Source: Osedax fenrisi (lineage: Eukaryota; Annelida; Polychaeta; Sabellida; Siboglinidae). From it: 64,000 bases of DNA. The stretch lies in the NCBI GenBank assembly GCA_964019155.1, contig OZ025244.1:28501495-28565494 (forward strand), read 5' to 3'. Below, piece after piece: positions 24,222 to 38,251 of the stretch. Numbering within the stretch: the first letter of the stretch is position 1; each line of letters opens with the position of its first letter. The notes under the pieces are model-generated. The model was not told the origin of the DNA, ran no database searches, and saw only the letters and a program-made list of their open reading frames with translations. A program made the position numbers and the translations under genes.

Positions 24222-24341
24222 ATGGCCTCCACCGGTCAAGCATTCTCCGACATAAAGACTTCATACCCATCGGCTGACAGCGTCATCGTAGAGTGGTCGC
24301 CCAGTATGGACCTGGCGCTGGTGGCCAGTAGCAAAGGAACC
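24222..24341 (+). CDS. ANAPC4: ANAPC4 exon 1 (start codon)
   Basis: ATG at 24222, then MASTGQAF and SVIVEWSPSMDLALVASSKG, the first WD40 strand (IIFLVWSPKRDLIALANTAG in human). Forty codons, phase 0. The donor is ACC|GTTCGT. Just upstream lie CA-rich and (TA)n tracts; no clear TATA box could be singled out in such AT-rich DNA. Confidence 0.9.
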
Positions 24342-27300
24342 GTTCGTTGTAGTGATTATGAGTCATCCGTTTATGAGTAATCGTGTCCTTAAAGGACATG
24401 TAATGGGACACATTTATACATGAATTAAAGTTTATTTATACACAATAATAACGTTAGACGTAAATAAAAAAAAAGATATAAAATAACAAAATACACAAAA
24501 AAATATAAATTACATGGGAATATAAGATATTTTTTTAATGTTTACCAAAAATACTATAACTTTAGAAGTATATATAATTATATATACTATTATAATAGAT
24601 TTAGAGATATATAAATAGTTAACATTTAATTTTGTTGACCTTGTGAATAAAATCTACATATCGACAACTTTTAAAATATTAAATCTAGAAATTTCCACAA
24701 TGTTATAAATATTATATTTTAATTGAGTGTTATATTTGGTTTGATAGTTATATCTGAAGAGTATCATAACATAAATAAATTCTGAGTGTTACACATAAAG
24801 TGTTATGAAGTATGTCAAGTAGTTCAAAAGTGATAGAGTTTCAAAGATAGAAATAATTAAAAAAAACAGAGATATTAACATTTAAAATTTTAAATTACCA
24901 TACATTTTTATAATTTATTAATTACCTTATTCTTATTTATATAACTTATAGTTACTTTTCCTATCATGTCATATCTCATTTTAAATGGAATTATCTGATT
25001 TTCACATATTTTATTTAAAAAAATATAAATAACTATTACTAAAATTCCCATTTTACCGGCCTTTAAAAACTAATTTAAATTATTATTCTTTTGAATCAAA
25101 TGTGTTCATTATTAATTCGTAAAATTCATTTAATTATTTTTAAATTAATAATTGTCAACTGATTTATTCTACTTATTATTATTTTTATATATTTTTTTAA
25201 AATATTTGTGTACATAATAATTTAACGTTATTCGCTTGTATATAAATATTCATATGATCATCTCACCTGATGTAAGGTACAGCGTTCTTAACGTTAACGA
25301 TGTAGCGTCTCTCAAAGTATCCGACATCATCTACTCAACCCTACTATATCTAATATATTAGTCTATCCTCGGGTATCCGATACCTCGTACATAAACTAGA
25401 TCCTTGTGATTAAAGGGGGTATTCCACTACAAGATTTTCCGGCAACTTGCCGGAAATATTGTAACTTTAAAACGATTTTCTATAAAGTTGTAATGGGATA
25501 CCCCCTATAAAGTTATTATATTGCAGGCTAGTCGCCGTTGCTTACTTGTAGCGGGATACCCCCTTAATGTATAAAGATTAAGGTGTACGTTAGTGAATTA
25601 TTTGACTAGTAATATACGCATACATGTGCTATACATGCGCCCTATGTGTTATAGACGTATGTGCTATACATGTGTAGCCGTTTCACAACTGACTTCGCAA
25701 TCGCGCTAGGTTGGGCTGTATCGGTTGTCGTGGAAACGTTACTGGATGATTCCGGAGTTCAAGAGTCACGCCGTAACCGCGATGGCCTGGAGACCCGATG
25801 GAAAAAGTCAGTAAACAGTGATGCCACCTACCTAGCTAGGGTGTATTCAGTGCTGCCACCTACCTAGCTAGGGTGTATTCAGTGTCAACCCCCTAACTCC
25901 ACCCCCATTAAATCCTAACCCCCACCCTCAGTAACCCCCAAACTCCGTCCCTAGTAACCCCCTAACCCCGCCCCCCAGTATTCGCTATAGGCTACTCCGA
26001 CGGCACCGTGCGCCTGTACTTCGTCGAGTGTAACGAACCGATACACAAGTACCGCAGCCGGCACGCTATAACCCAGCTGTCGTGGACGGAGCGCCGCCCT
26101 CAGCCCACCTCGCGTCGTAGTAGTAGCAGCGGCGAGGACGAGGGTCCCTCTGTCCTCGCCGACTGGTACGAAGAGTACGAGGCGAGAACGGGGTCGAACG
26201 GAGCCGAGCCGCACTTCACCGACTGCGTGTCCGACTCGAGCACTTTCCTCGGCGCCATGCCCAAGATGCACGACAAGTTAGCAGTGATCTCGCGTTCATT
26301 ATATATTATGTAGATATTATAGTGATCAAAAAGATGATGTGTAGTTATGAAAGTATGATTTTTTCTCAACATTATTTATTCTCAAATATAGGTTGTGTTA
26401 TTAAATCTTTATTTTTATATTTTTTTAATCGTTTTCGATTAAATATGATTTTGATTTTGAAGTTATGTAACTCTAATTAATTTTTGAAATTAATGAAAAA
26501 TTGCGCCATCTGTATTACAAATTAAATATTCTAATTTTATTTTTGATCATATTTTTATATTTAATTTTTAAAAATATCACTATTATAAATAAAAAGTTGA
26601 ACATTTTTGTATACAATACAATTTAATAGATAGTGTTTGTTTTAAGGGGATGTCACACACCTTGTTTTGGTGAAAATAATTTGTTATTTGCTTACTTGCT
26701 TGCTTATAGCAAATTTATTATTTCATAATTTTTTTTATTTCATAATTCTACTCTATGGTGTGTTTTTTAATATCTGTAAACAAAATATCCATGAAAAGAG
26801 TCTTGAAATGACATAAAAATTGTTTTTTTGGATACATAATAAAATAAAAATTATATAATTATTTAATTTATTATTTAATTTACATGTCTAACTGATACAT
26901 TTTATTTTACAGTATTTTAACTTATATATTATAGTTATTTATAAATATATAGCATGTGATTTTACTGATCAATGATATAGCAGATACAAATAATAGCTAT
27001 ATATAATATAATATAATATAAATGATAATATTGTATTTTATTATTTCCAAACAATAAAATGCTGTTTTCTTGAAATAATGAATTCACACTAACAGTGCAT
27101 GTATAAAGGCTATTCATATAAAAACTATTGTAGCTATATTATTATTTTTTTTTATTTCAAGGAACACCTGTTTATATATTACATTTGAGATATCTTTCAT
27201 TAATATTCTTTTCTAATAATAGTAAAAATACAATTTCACTAGAATAAATAACAATATATAACAATTTAAAATAGTAATTTATATATATACACAATAGGCT

Positions 27301-28629
27301 ATACATAATAAATATTATAAATATATCTCTATTATAGTATACATGTACAATGTACATTGTATATATTATAAATATAATACAAAAAAAATAGATTGATTCA
27401 ATGAATAAGATTCTGTTTACTACAACTTTAAAGCCTATCTATTTACATGGTAGCCCATTATGATTATAACCTTATTTTATAAAAAGAACAATTTGTGTTA
27501 AAATATATAGACATTATGTATAGTAATATCCTAATAATTAATAATTATAATTTTTAAATACTAATTAAATATATTGATATAATTACCTATATATTGAATA
27601 CTAAATAATAAGTATATACATTGTATAATATTACAATATAAATATAAAAATGAGAGACTTTTCTTATTGATGTATTTATAACATAATAAGTATGATTGTA
27701 AAGTTTAATAAATTCTATTATGCAAGTCATATAATACAGTTGTTTTTAATTTTGAATACAATAACATTAAGATAAAAAATGTGCAAATATATATTGTAAA
27801 CAATTTAGTATTATTAAAATCTAACCAATATCTTTAAAAAACGATAGTATTGCCACCTATATTTTAAACTAATCGGTATTAAAATAAATTTTACGTAAAT
27901 AGATACAAGTGATATATCTTTCCTAGGCAAAATTCTAATATCTCAGAAGATTTTGTAATATTTACAACATTATATAACCCATAGAGTATACATAAATAGT
28001 AGTGTTGCAATTAAACACTTTTTTTGAAGTATAAATATCGTAGCATTTGCGAAATATAAAATATCAGTATAGGTGAATATTTAATTTAAAGTATCAGTAT
28101 TGCATTGTTTTAAAAATATAAAGTTCGTTCAAGATTTAATTTTAAATTATTAGTATCGTATCATTTAAAAATTGAAATTATATGTAGCAGATTATACTAT
28201 ATAATATAATCAACAATAGTTACAGCTTAATAAATGATAAATAGATAATAAATGTAATTATAATCAAATTGGTATTTAATAATTATTTTTAATTATTTAC
28301 ATACAAAATGGCAATTTATCTAAATTCAAATCTTTTTTGGTGTTAAATATAATTTTAACTTAACGTTAAATATTTATTTACTTATAGACCGATATGTATA
28401 TAGATCGCATATTTCTAGATTTATATAATAATAATAAATAATAATAAATATTTATTAGAAGAAAGTTGTACATTTTTTTCGTATGAAGTATATAAATTAA
28501 TTATATTGTTATTTCATCTAAAGGGCTTCAGATAAAGATCAATATCTTATCTATGCTGTCGCCCGATATGATAATCAAAGTCACTAATTAGCTAGCTGGA
28601 ACATCATTTTAACACATCATACACTATTA

Positions 28630-28676
<47 letters not shown>

Positions 28677-31600
28677 TATACTTTAACATATATGTTTATG
28701 TATATTTATATACTTAATTATATTGTCACTTAAAGCTAATCAATATATTCATAAATGTACAGAAACAAAATGTTTTTTATAAAATTATATTATATTAAAT
28801 AATTTTAAGTACCTGTATATAAAACATTGTTTTTGTATTCTTTATAATGATATTTTTATTTGAAAATGTACAGCCTTATTAACAATATATTACTAACTAT
28901 AAATATGTTATAAATAATAAAAAGATACAATTAATTTGATGATCACTATATGTTACTCCCTTAAATTTAGTAAACTTAAATAAAATATAAATTATATATT
29001 TCTAATTAATATTATAAAATTATCGATGTATATTTTTTTCATATTAACAAATAAATAAATATAAATAAATCACCCTATAACTATAAATATATAAACTACA
29101 TTATAAATTTAACAATGCATTTCAAAATATATAAATATTGATTGATAACTGATCACATTTCGTTACTATACTACCAACGCTGCATGCCTACTACTACATA
29201 AGCCTATCACTGGTGTACAGGAAGCTCGACCGCATGATCAACAACGAAGATCTGTTCCACATCAAACAGATCACGAGGTTTGTACGTAGTCGTAGTACTT
29301 CTATTGTCAGTGTCATGCATTATACGAGTAATGTTGCCTCCTCTAGCAATAGGCTTATCTTGTTTTTATATTAAAGTATAGATAAATATATTAATTTGAA
29401 TACATGTAATATTAATATTGATAATATTAATAAAAGTATAGATTTATAAAACTAATTTATTACACACACACCCATACCCCCACACATACACCCACACACA
29501 TACACACACCCACACACACACCCACACACACACCCACACATACACCCACAAACACACCCACACACATACACCCCCACACCCACACACAAACCCCCCACAC
29601 CCCCACACACACACACACGCCCCCACACCCCCCCCCACACCCCCACAAACCCGCACCCCCACACACCCCCACACACCCGCACCCCCGCACACCCCCACAC
29701 CCACACACAGTATCAACGTGCTGATGATAGTATCTGGCAACAGAACAGAACTAAGAGTGTTTGGTGTTTATCTCGCATGCACTATAGTCCTTGTCCCGGA
29801 GACTGATAACCATGGGGTTAGCATAATTACCCCTTACCCCTGATAACTGTGGGGTTAGCTTAACTACCCCTCACCCCTGTTACTGATAACTGTGGGGTTA
29901 AAACCATGACTAGGTGTTCTCTATATGCCTAGTCGCATTTATACACACTATATACCCCTCCTTACCCCTAAAACTCATACACCTCACAACATTAAAATCC
30001 ATTAATTTCTCATTATTTCACTCTGAACCCAACCAATCTAACCAAGTCTATCTGCATCTATCGATTCCCTAAATTCCACTGTCTCTTAACTAAATGTTAA
30101 AGTGATCCTCTGAAACTGCCCCATTATAATTCTCAATAACTCATTAGAGTGTCTCCATCTATCGTTTGCTGACTTGCCATTAGATCTTGCATGTACCTCG
30201 ACTCTCTTCCCAATACTGTATTAATATCCAGACTTAATACGGTGGCTATTAATGGTACCGCCCTACAACCGTTTTAATCTGCTTGTCTACATAATAAGTA
30301 TGTCAAAGTTAGGTAAACTATATGAACTATACGCTACCATCCCCCATCCTCTACTCTATGGTGACCCACAAGGTTATGTCCTCGGTATCCATATACACGC
30401 GCAACTATCCGCAATACTAGCATTGCCTAATTTACTATTATTCTTGTGGATATCGTACGATTAGAATTGACAGCATAGAAAAGATATTGATCTTAATCTG
30501 AAGCCCTTTAGAGGAAATAATAACATAAATATTATATATTTCGTACGAAAAAAAAATGTACAATTTAAAACTTCTAATAAATATTTATTATTATTATATA
30601 CCTGGCTGGTTTCCTCTTACCTCGCTACCTCCAGGCTTATCATGTGTGTATCTCGTTCATTACGTGACTATCACTATGTGTATTTAAAACACCCCTGGCC
30701 TTCTCAATATATCTATAAACACTCTATCTCTCTCTACATTGTTTCTCAATAGTCAACCCGCCCGTCTCCTACCACTATGCGACTCAACATAAGCGACATT
30801 AGTTGGAACAGGCTACATTATATGTATGTACTTCAGTCTAGGTAAAGGGGGCGGGCATCATTATTTCACTGACATAATATGTCGGCTAAAGTATGATGCA
30901 TGCGAGTGAACATTTAACATAACACTTCCTCCACTACCACTACCACCACCTTAATTATAACCATACATTACAACTACCGCTACCACCCCGTCACCGCCAC
31001 CACCACTACCACTACCACTACCACTACCACTACCACCACCACCACCACCACCACCACTACCACTACCCCCACCACTACCACTACCACCACCACCACTACC
31101 ACTACCATTGCCACTACCACCACCCCGTCACTACCACCACCACTACCTTTACCACCACTACCACTAATGCCACCTCTACCTGAACAGGACCAGTCCATCT
31201 CGCTAGTGAAGAGCGCCTGTCTCTCCGATGACTTCAACACTGTCAGCCTGATCGTAGGGCTGTTGTATCGCGACCGCCAGTTCACTATCATGAAGAAGGT
31301 TCATCACTATAGTGTATGTACAGCGAGTCTTACATTATAATAGTTGTCGTGCATGTAAGGATGGTATTTGTGTAGCAGGAAAGTTAGTCACATGGACAGG
31401 TGGTAAGATGGACAGTTGGACACGTGGACATTTGATCAGTTGATATATTGCGTAGATACAATGTGGAATGGACTGTCCACTCCACAACAATCATACCCTT
31501 TGTAACATAGTGTTCATTATATTCTAAGCTCATTAAGATAGTGATCTTTACTTCGTTGTCACGCGAACAATCCCATCGATAACGTTACCGATATTGGTAT

Positions 31601-34600
31601 GAGCATTCAAGGCGACCATGATTATACTACGATTGTCATTAGTAACTCGTTTATATGATGATTGTTACACTGTTATATAATGAATTCTCCTGATGAGTAT
31701 TATGCAATAACTAAATGTCAATTCGGATTTTATAATAACGAATAACCACAGTTTTGCGTGAAACATTTGTTTGAAGACGCAGATCCTCTGATATACGTCG
31801 CGAAGGCATTCTGTCACATATACACCGTTCTATTTGTTAGTATTCTACGTAGAATATCAGATCACGTAGACTATAATATTCGCAGGTGATCCGCAACAAT
31901 TTAATATATTTAATACCGTATTTCAATGTTAGAAATTTCCTCTAATTGTATATATTATGTACGATGTAGTATATAGTATATTAATGACGAGCATCGTAGG
32001 CTTCATTAGCCACACCCACTTGTACACTTGTACACGCCCACTAGTACATGCCCACTCGTACACGCCCACTTGCCCACTAGTATATGGAGCAAGGACTGAA
32101 GAGGATCTTAATACTGTGGGAGGACATTCTACTGGAAATGCATTCTAAACTCGAGAAATTCTCAAACGAGAAATACGTTTGTACCGATATAGTTTTAACG
32201 TGATTTTAAATAATAGTAATTACAATATACGAGCACTGCTATCTATCTTCGTAATCAGATTATCATTATTAATTAGTATTATATTATTTCGATGAATCGT
32301 AATTTCATTTAGATTATAGAATAGAAAAATATATTCGATTGTAAACTGGTATATATATTTGTTATAGTTAGTATTAATATATTAATCGAAAAATAATGAT
32401 ATATATTATCATGTATACAAATGTATATTCCATAGAAGTATTATTAGTAGATATGTTATTCGTATTTAATACTATTCTTCCCTATAATGTGTTGTATCCA
32501 TCTGCACAGCATTCAGGCGGATCATCAGTAAGCAACGACTTCCTAAGATATATAATATTCGGCATACCTAGGTTATATCACATCCTGTTTATATTCATTC
32601 TATAGTTTATGTATTCATTAATTTTATAGAAATAATATATTTTTAATTATATATATATTTTTGGGTGATATTTTATTTTGATACAAAATACTATTACTCT
32701 ACTATAAAGAATAGTTACTATACAATGATACATGGAATCGGTCTAATAAATACTATTTAAAGCATCTTATAAACACATTTTAGAACATAATCTTGTATTA
32801 CAATTCTTGTATAACTTTAGATGCATTTTACCCTTAATTATTATTTTTATTACTATTATTGCCTTACCAAAGTTAAAGCAATTATATGCACATATGAAAC
32901 TAATGTAGATTCTATTTACACTATGATAATAGAATGAATAGATTTTTCATATATTTAATTCATAATTTATTAATAATATTTATTTTTTATTTAATGATTT
33001 CATTACAAGTTATTATTGTAGAATAATTTACATGAAAACAGTAAATTAGTAAACATCTTTCTGCAATCAGTGATATAAAACATATTAAACTGTATTTTAT
33101 TAAAGATTAAAACAAGATTAAGAATAAGAATAGCAATGGCAATAAATAATTGTTTGGTAATTAATTTATTTGAATTTTCACTTAAATATAAATATAAAAT
33201 AAATACAAATTTGTGTGTGTCACATTTTTATTTAAAACTAATAATGTATTTTAGAATAATGATAAAATATATTTCACATTTTAAATGAAATAAAACTGTT
33301 TGTAAGGTCATATTTTTGTGTAAAAGTTAAACAATTATGGAGATAATAGTGAATTTGAAGTTAATGGAATAATGGCTATATTCTTATATAAGACAACATT
33401 AATTATACAAATGAAAACTTTATAAATAATGTTATATTTTTGTGAAGATATAATATCGGTGTGTGTAAATCACAACTTATTTATATTTGCTAACTATTAT
33501 TTATATATTTCTGTCATTATTATTTATTGTTATCCATCGTTTTGATTCTATTCAATAAACTATTATCTATCTATCTATAAGGAAACAATAAATCCATATG
33601 TAAATGTTTAAAGGAAATATTATGTTTATATTATAAACATTTTGTATAGGGTAATATGTGTATATAAAAGTAAAAATTAGGTGTGAACTTAAACTAATAG
33701 TTTTTTAAATATCAATAGAAATAAAAGGTAAAAAAATTATTTTATAAAATAGAACTAACTTTTCATATGTAGATGTATTCATAAATTATTTAAAAAATCT
33801 AAATTTAATTTTAATTTTGTAATATTAATAATATTTCATAATTTTGGACCATGAAATATAATGAAGATAACAAATAATTTCTATTTAAACATTAATAAAT
33901 ACTATCTAAAAAATTACAGGATTCATAAATATTATTGTCATTTATTTGTATTTAAATTTAAAGATAATAAAATTAACATCAATTAAAATATTTATCAACT
34001 ATTTCATTAAATTTAAACATATTTATACTTTTGAATAAATTATTTGTAAGATCATATTTATATTTGTTTTGTTATAAACATGAAAATAATATGTTATTGA
34101 TTATTGTGTATTAGTCGATATTATATTTCCATACTTTTAATTTGGTATAAATATTAATTTATAAATTAATTTAAGAGCATAAAATTATAAAAATAGTAAC
34201 TAATTTCACTTAATTATATCATTGAACCATTTAATTAATAACTCGTTATTTGTTATTATTATTTTATTAGTTATTATCAGATTTAGGTGTTTACACCAGG
34301 GTATTATAGAAGCAGATTTTATCGAGCTAATTATCTATAATATTATATTATTATTAATATATAAAAGTTAATATATCGATACCATGGTCGTCAACAAATA
34401 AACTTATATCATCGCAAACATTGCGAATTTGAATCAATGTGATACTTTCACAGTGTGATTTAGACCTATATTATAACCATAGAGCTAGAGAGAAATATAG
34501 TAGTAAACAAGGTATCTGACATGCGGAAAACGTCAATCTAATTTGGTCACCACAAAATGGCAGATTAGAACTATGATTTTTATTTTGTAGCTAGAATAAA

Positions 34601-37260
34601 ATTATTAATACCATTGGAAAGAGGATAAAAAAGTAATATAAGTTTCATATTATACTTTTTTGATATAATTAATAATAATATAGTTATGATAAAAAGAATA
34701 TTAAATTTTAATATTTGGTCACCGCAAGATGGCTGATTTTTTATTTCCACTTTCCGCATTGGCTTACGCTACCAGGTATTGATTATTACCACTCTATTTC
34801 TCTCTAGCTCTATGAGTATAACTAACATTCCACTAATACACACACACATGCATACACATATAACACATACACATCCCGTTATCTCTAGCAATGAATTGAC
34901 AATATTCCTGCTGCACGACCTCAATGAGAAGGTTTCACTTTATTTATTTAACTATTAGTTATTAGTATAGTTTAAGCGACCCCGCACACTTAATACACGA
35001 TGACTGGATACAGTGTATTGTTAAGGGGTGGCAGAAAGGAATGATTTGGTTCCTCCTGAGATTTGCGAGTCACGGGACTAAAAGTTAATGATGATCATCA
35101 TCATTAATTATTACCTATAAGTAAATGTCATTACAAGGAGTGATGTTGACTCTCTAATATTACGTTGTTGATAACTTCAAAGTAATATTTATCCAATCTA
35201 TGTAATGAAATATAACAATAATCTATATAATTAGAATATATTCAATTCTAGTTTAGCTCAGATCTAATACCACATTATCATTACTTTAATAACATTAACG
35301 GCTTAATTTTTATGATTTCATTATTCATTCATAACTTTTAACAAACTATAATAATATTATACAATATATATACTGATACTAGATAAATATATATATATAT
35401 ATATATATACTAATACAGAACAATAAAATGTTGTTGATTATTAATAGTGTTATATTAAAAATTATATTATTTTTCGATGAAATAATTATTTAATAATTAT
35501 TATAATTTAGTAATACCTTAGTAGTAGATTATTAAAACTATATTTGTTCTAAGTTTAAATAATAAATAAATATTAGCACAATGTACATATTACAATGACA
35601 ACTCTTCTAGAATGCATTAGTTGTTCATCGCATACAAACTGTTTATAATATATATTAATACATACATTCTAGACATATTGTAATATCGATGAGTCGCTAT
35701 ATGAAAACATACATTATTGAGACCGAGTAAAGAGGACATAGAGGACATGATAGTGTTTCAGCTGAGAGTATGGTGATTTGCATTAAGGACATACACTATA
35801 CCTACTACTGCAATAGTAACTCTTTATTCTATTTACATTTCAGTGATTTATATATTTATATTTTATTGATTTTTGATAACGGACACAGTAGTAGTAAAGT
35901 ACTCTACTTTATTTATTCACTAAAATCAAATTTTAAATTAATATTTCGGAAGTGAAATTTAGGTAATAACCTAATAATAATAATAATAAGATATGGCGAC
36001 ATCCATAATTCAAAACATAATTATATTATAAAAATAAATAGTGTTGGAAATGAGTGGGTATTAAAGTGCAGCAGTTCACGAAGTAAGTTAGTTCAGTTCA
36101 AGTAAGTATGCGTTTAGTTTGTTTTTAATTTTGTTTGAACGTTTTACTTCGTTAGTTATACAATAGTACAACTTATAGTACACAATAGTATAACTTATAC
36201 TATTGGGGAGTCTATTCCGATGAGATGTTTGTCAATTTAGATCTTGATGAGTAGCTGGTCAATTTATTGTGTTTTAAAACGGTACTATTCAATGACATAG
36301 AGTTATTTCTATCTTTAAATTCAATTGATTCTTTAATGTATCTAAACCCTTAAAGGTAATCTAGTTTAGTTAGTTTCAGTAGTACGTAGAGTGTGTAATA
36401 TCAGTCCTCGATGAACACTGTAAAATAAACATTTCCAATAACATTCACTGGTGTATAGTTTGCATCGCGATATCGGTGTGTATTACATACTGTGTAATAA
36501 CTCACCACTATGACTAATGAGTCATTAGTAATGCAGCCCGTCGTCGTTGTTCTACCGGATAACATCGCGTATAACTGCCCTATACATCGTAACCTCCTCC
36601 GTAACCCCCCCCACCTCCCCACCTCCCCCGTAACCCCCCCCCCTACCTCCACCGTAACTCCCCCTCCACCGTAACCCCCCCCCCCCACACATAGGTATTA
36701 CTCAAGCTACAGAACTACATCATCCAGCACTACCACTCCATCGCGGACATGTGTAATCACCATCTGACCAGGTCAGTGTTCATTACGAACAACTAATCAC
36801 ACTAGTTCTATAGAAATACCATAATTAATAAATGGTAATTTTTATTTACATATATATGTGTATATAATATATATTATTAATATTATTTTGAATAGTATCA
36901 TGTGTATAGGTGTTAAGATTATAATTATATAAATAATTTAAAAAAATCAGCTCAATTCAATGAATAGAATTCTGTGCCTAGTTTTGTGAGAGAGACCCAT
37001 TATTTGCTATCTACAATGTTTGACATTCCCTTAGTAACGCTTGACCGACCGATGCTCTTAATTATTACGTAAAGTGGGAGCCGTTCAGTGATTCTAGATG
37101 CTTCTATTTCATTACGTATTCGGGCTGCATTAGTGCTATGTGTATTTATTTAGATTTCATTGAATAATAGAGTCTACAATGTATGTGTTCTAATTAATGT
37201 GAATCAAATCTTAAACTAAAAACGATTAAATAATTAAATATTTTACTACTACTACTACGT

Positions 37261-37352
<92 letters not shown>

Positions 37353-37527
37353 GCTACTGCTACTGCTACTGCTACTGCTACTGCTACTGCTACTGCTACT
37401 GCTACTGCTACTGCTACTGCTACTGCTACTGCTACTGCTACTGCTACTGCTACTGCTACTGCTACTGCTACTGCTACTGCTACTGCTACTGCTACTGCTA
37501 CTGCTACTGCTACTGCTACTGCTACTG

Positions 37528-37601
<74 letters not shown>

Positions 37602-37920
37602 GCTACTGCTACTGCTACTGCTACTGCTACTACTACTACTACTACTACTGCTACTGCTACTGCTACTGCTACTGCTACTGCTACTGCTACTGCTACTGCT
37701 ACTGCTACTGCTGCTACTGCTACTGCTACTGCTACTGCTACTGCTACTGCTACTGCTACTGCTACTGCTACTGCTACTGCTACTGCTACTGCTACTACTA
37801 CTACTGCTACTGCTACTGCTACTGCTACTGCTACTGCTACTGCTACTGCTACTGCTACTGCTACTGCTACTGCTACTGCTACTGCTACTGCTACTGCTAC
37901 TGCTACTGCTACTGCTACTG

Positions 37921-37952
<32 letters not shown>

Positions 37953-38054
37953 GCTACTGCTACTGCTACTGCTACTGCTACTGCTACTGCTACTGCTACT
38001 TCTACTGCTACTGCTACTGCTACTGCTACTGCTACTACTACTACTACAACTACA

Positions 38055-38117
<63 letters not shown>

Positions 38118-38130
38118 GCTACTGCTACTG

Positions 38131-38189
<59 letters not shown>

Positions 38190-38196
38190 GCTACTG

Positions 38197-38251
<55 letters not shown>

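Larger units (their letters stand above)
26277..29220 (+). other. ANAPC4 intron 3
   Basis: 2.9-kb AT-rich intron with the two partial repeat B copies and a (TA)n tract at 28635-28671. 30481-30600, in intron 5, carries an inverted copy of 28425-28560 (AATAAATATTTATTAGAAG and AAAGGGCTTCAGAT), so the two introns share a mobile sequence. No other feature seen. Confidence 0.6.

Noticed and set aside
29444..29740. Three overlapping minus-strand frames rich in Gly, Val and Cys
   Set aside because: All arise from the CACACCC array before exon 5.
30980..31291. 103-codon minus-strand frame with poly-Val
   Set aside because: CCA/CTA array plus the antisense of ANAPC4 exon 6.
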